A DNA stretch of 64,000 nucleotides, from NCBI GenBank assembly GCA_016722295.1, contig JADKGL010000010.1, forward strand, positions 1 through 64,000, given 5' to 3'. The stretch is from Saprospiraceae bacterium. Its GTDB lineage: Bacteria > Bacteroidota > Bacteroidia > Chitinophagales > Saprospiraceae. Below the pieces are notes generated by a model that saw only the letters and a program-made list of their open reading frames with translations, had not been told where the DNA came from and did not search any database. The translations under genes were made by a program, and so were the position numbers. This document shows, in pieces, positions 62,046 through 64,000 of the stretch (positions are counted from its first letter, which is position 1; each line of letters opens with the position of its first letter).

Positions 62046-64000
62046 TTACAATAATAAATCAGATTTAAAATTTTGTTTATACCTGATATAGGAAACTAAA
62101 CTTAAAATGCCGAGTGCTATACAGCTATAATACACTTCATTGGGCAATGGCACTGGATCTCCTGCTGCATACGAATGTAATCCCGACAAATAATAATTCA
62201 CACCATAATAGGTCATGATCACTGTTGCAAATCCAAACAGCGAAGCAAAATTATACGCAAAAATACTTTTCAATCCTGGAATAAATCTCATGTGCAAGAT
62301 AAATGCATACACTAATACCGTGACCAATGCCCAAGTTTCCTTTGCATCCCAGCCCCAATATCTGCCCCAAGATTCATTCGCCCACACACCACCGAGATAA
62401 GTCCCTATACTCACCATGATCAATCCACCAGTAACCGTTATTTCACTAATGATGGTGAGTTCTTTTATAGAAGTAATGATGCGCTCCTTATTTTTTTCTT
62501 TGATAAAAATCAACAACAATAAATTCAACATTCCGATTACCGCACCAAGCATCAAGAATCCATAGCTCCCTGCTTCCATAGAGACGTGTATCGTGAGCCA
62601 ATAAGATTTTAACACTGGCACCAATGGCGTGATCTCTGGATCCAACCAACTCATTCCTGCGACAAGCAGTACAGTAGCTGCAAGAACCGCTGTAGCAGTC
62701 AATCCACCTAGAGACGTCCTTGAAAAATCACTCCTGCCATGACCGTAGTCAACGCGATGTAAATCATAGATTCATAGCCATTGCTCCATGGCGCATGTCC
62801 CGATATATACCATCTCAATGCCAACGCAATCGTATGAATGATGAAAGAAATCAATAAGATCAAAAATCCTATTTTACCTATTCGCACTCGATCCCATTTA
62901 TGAAATAAAACACTGCCTAAAAATGCAAACAAACTGATGATTCCAAAGAGACCATATACATTTCTCAATTTGCCAAAAATATTCCAATCATTGAGAAATA
63001 ACTCTGCCTTCACTTGAGCAGAAGAAGGCAAGACTTCACGATTCACTTGATACTGATATTCACTAAGTCTGTCCAACAATTCATTTGGCTTAGACCAATC
63101 TTGTGTATTGCGTGACTCATCTATGGCTTCAAGATATTGTTTGAAATAATCTCTTATAAATGGATTAAAATGATCTGGTGCTTCGCGCACATCGAGGGCG
63201 AGATCCATGTGTGATTGTCATCTTGTTCTACTGGAAGAATACGTAACAATCGACCAGAAAAATCATGTTGGCGATGTTAACTTTTTCATCAATTTTAATC
63301 AATGCTTTTTCAAACACGCCTTGATCTTTTGGATTCATCATCTGCGCAGATCGAATTTTTCTTGCAGCTTATAGCTGCCATCTTCTTCGAAAAAATCGTG
63401 ATAACTAATCAAGCCTTCTTTAACATTCAATATTTTTAAAATCTCTGGATGCATTCCAGATTGGATCAAAGGAACTTTTTCCCAGATCATGGGATCATCG
63501 ATCATCGAGATTAAGATCTGTTCTGGAGTTTGATTATAGAGTTCATCTTTCTTTGCAAGTTTGCGCAAGACTTCAGACGCAAGACTATTGATAGGTTTGA
63601 ATCGCCCTTTGTGATCTTGGACTAATACTTTTCCAAATTTATCTGCATGATCTTTGTTGATCGAAACAAAAGGATCTGCTGCATACAAATTATTCGAAGC
63701 ATAAAAAAACAAGATTAAAAAAATACTTATCGTTGTTTTCTGCATAGCGGATAATTTTTTTGACAAATATTCAAAACGTGTCTTTGGAAAAACAAAAATC
63801 ATCAGCATCCCTATCGTAAGTAAAATATATCCGATATAACTGATCCACGTTCCCCAAAAATCATGATTCACGCTGAGATAAGTTCCCTTCTCATCGGGAT
63901 CATAAGAAGACTGAAAAAATCGATAACCGCGATGATCCAATACGTGATTCATATAAATGCGCTGTTCACGTCGAAGCTGCTGTGAAGGATCCATAAGCGT
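62046..64000 (-). pseudogene. Cytochrome c assembly protein CcsBA (ResB-ResC fusion), frameshifted, 5' end outside window
   Basis: The frame entering from the right edge (to 63338) has the end of the ResB part, MNHVLDHRGYRFFQSSYDPD followed by GTYLSVNHDFWGTWISYIGY, then a periplasmic domain. Frame changes follow near 63340, 63265 and 63215; the sequence picks up REAPDHFNPFIRDYFKQYLE and the CcsA helices. A last indel in a five-A run (62723-62727) separates GYESMIYIALTTVMAGVIF from LTATAVLAATVLLVAG. The heme-handling motif WGRYWGWDAKETWALVT and the histidines of CcsA are present. This complex carries heme to apocytochromes c outside the inner membrane. At least four indels in a normally important gene suggest sequence errors. 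Confidence 0.75.

Noticed and set aside
1..64000. CRISPR arrays, rRNA genes, complete insertion sequences or prophage genes
   Set aside because: No regularly spaced repeats, rRNA sequence, transposase frame or phage structural gene was seen on either strand.

Overview
The window is AT-rich chromosomal DNA from a member of the Bacteroidota. The signs are the gldA/gldF/gldG gliding-motility ABC transporter genes, secreted proteins with type IX secretion (T9SS) C-terminal domains and SprB-like repeats, a LytS/LytTR two-component pair, and promoters of the TTG-N19-21-TAnnTTTG type seen repeatedly in front of genes. The gene set (gliding genes, class I-like HMG-CoA reductase, CHAT-TPR protein, CcsBA-type cytochrome c assembly) suggests a Saprospiria- or Chitinophagia-like organism, but the exact taxon cannot be fixed from the sequence.

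Layout. 1-4.9 kb: five genes, every one interrupted by frame changes (two ATP-grasp ligase-like genes, the second fused to a SET domain; a repeat protein with a peptidoglycan-binding domain; inorganic pyrophosphatase; a DUF4403-like protein). 5.0-7.1 kb: a DinB-like protein and an unknown polytopic membrane protein. 7.3-16.8 kb: a tight eight-gene minus-strand operon, transcribed HMG-CoA reductase, UbiA prenyltransferase, RPH/PpsA-like dikinase, BtaA-like (DUF3419) aminocarboxypropyltransferase, phytol/dolichol-kinase-like membrane protein, GNAT-like protein, SRPBCC protein, AMP-forming ligase, with a divergent putative regulator. I think this is an undescribed isoprenoid or amino-lipid pathway, and it is the most interesting object here. 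18-36.9 kb: housekeeping genes (hydroxyacyl-CoA dehydrogenase, lepA, threonine aldolase, ung, an ABC-F ATPase, yqgE, fabD, folE, mazG, ribA), a 1172-residue TPR-CHAT protein, tRNA-Arg(TCT), a large T9SS protein and a LytS/LytTR pair whose kinase is frameshifted.

37.1-46.8 kb is a long minus-strand run: rimK, an AstE/AspA-like deacylase, dacB, truB, gldA, gldF, gldG, a DUF4340 protein and an S1/P1-nuclease/phospholipase-C-fold protein. 46.9-53.3 kb holds plus-strand genes (MFS permease, LemA, DUF2207, Crp/Fnr regulator, two pirins). 53.3-59.75 kb is an accessory island of toxin-antitoxin modules and their wrecks (DUF4160/DUF2442, HigBA-like, HicB-like, a truncated zeta toxin with its partner), a GIY-YIG protein and a 497-residue protein ending in an ApeA-like HEPN domain. 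59.8-64 kb is a minus-strand redox and cytochrome c biogenesis block (ferredoxin-flavoprotein oxidoreductase, b-type-cytochrome-like membrane protein, CcsBA) that runs off the window and is again frameshifted.

Many of the frame changes sit in homopolymer runs and hit genes that are normally essential (ppa, ccsBA). This pattern fits consensus sequencing indels at least as well as true gene decay, whereas the damage in the 53-58 kb island (missing starts, lost gene halves) looks like real erosion.
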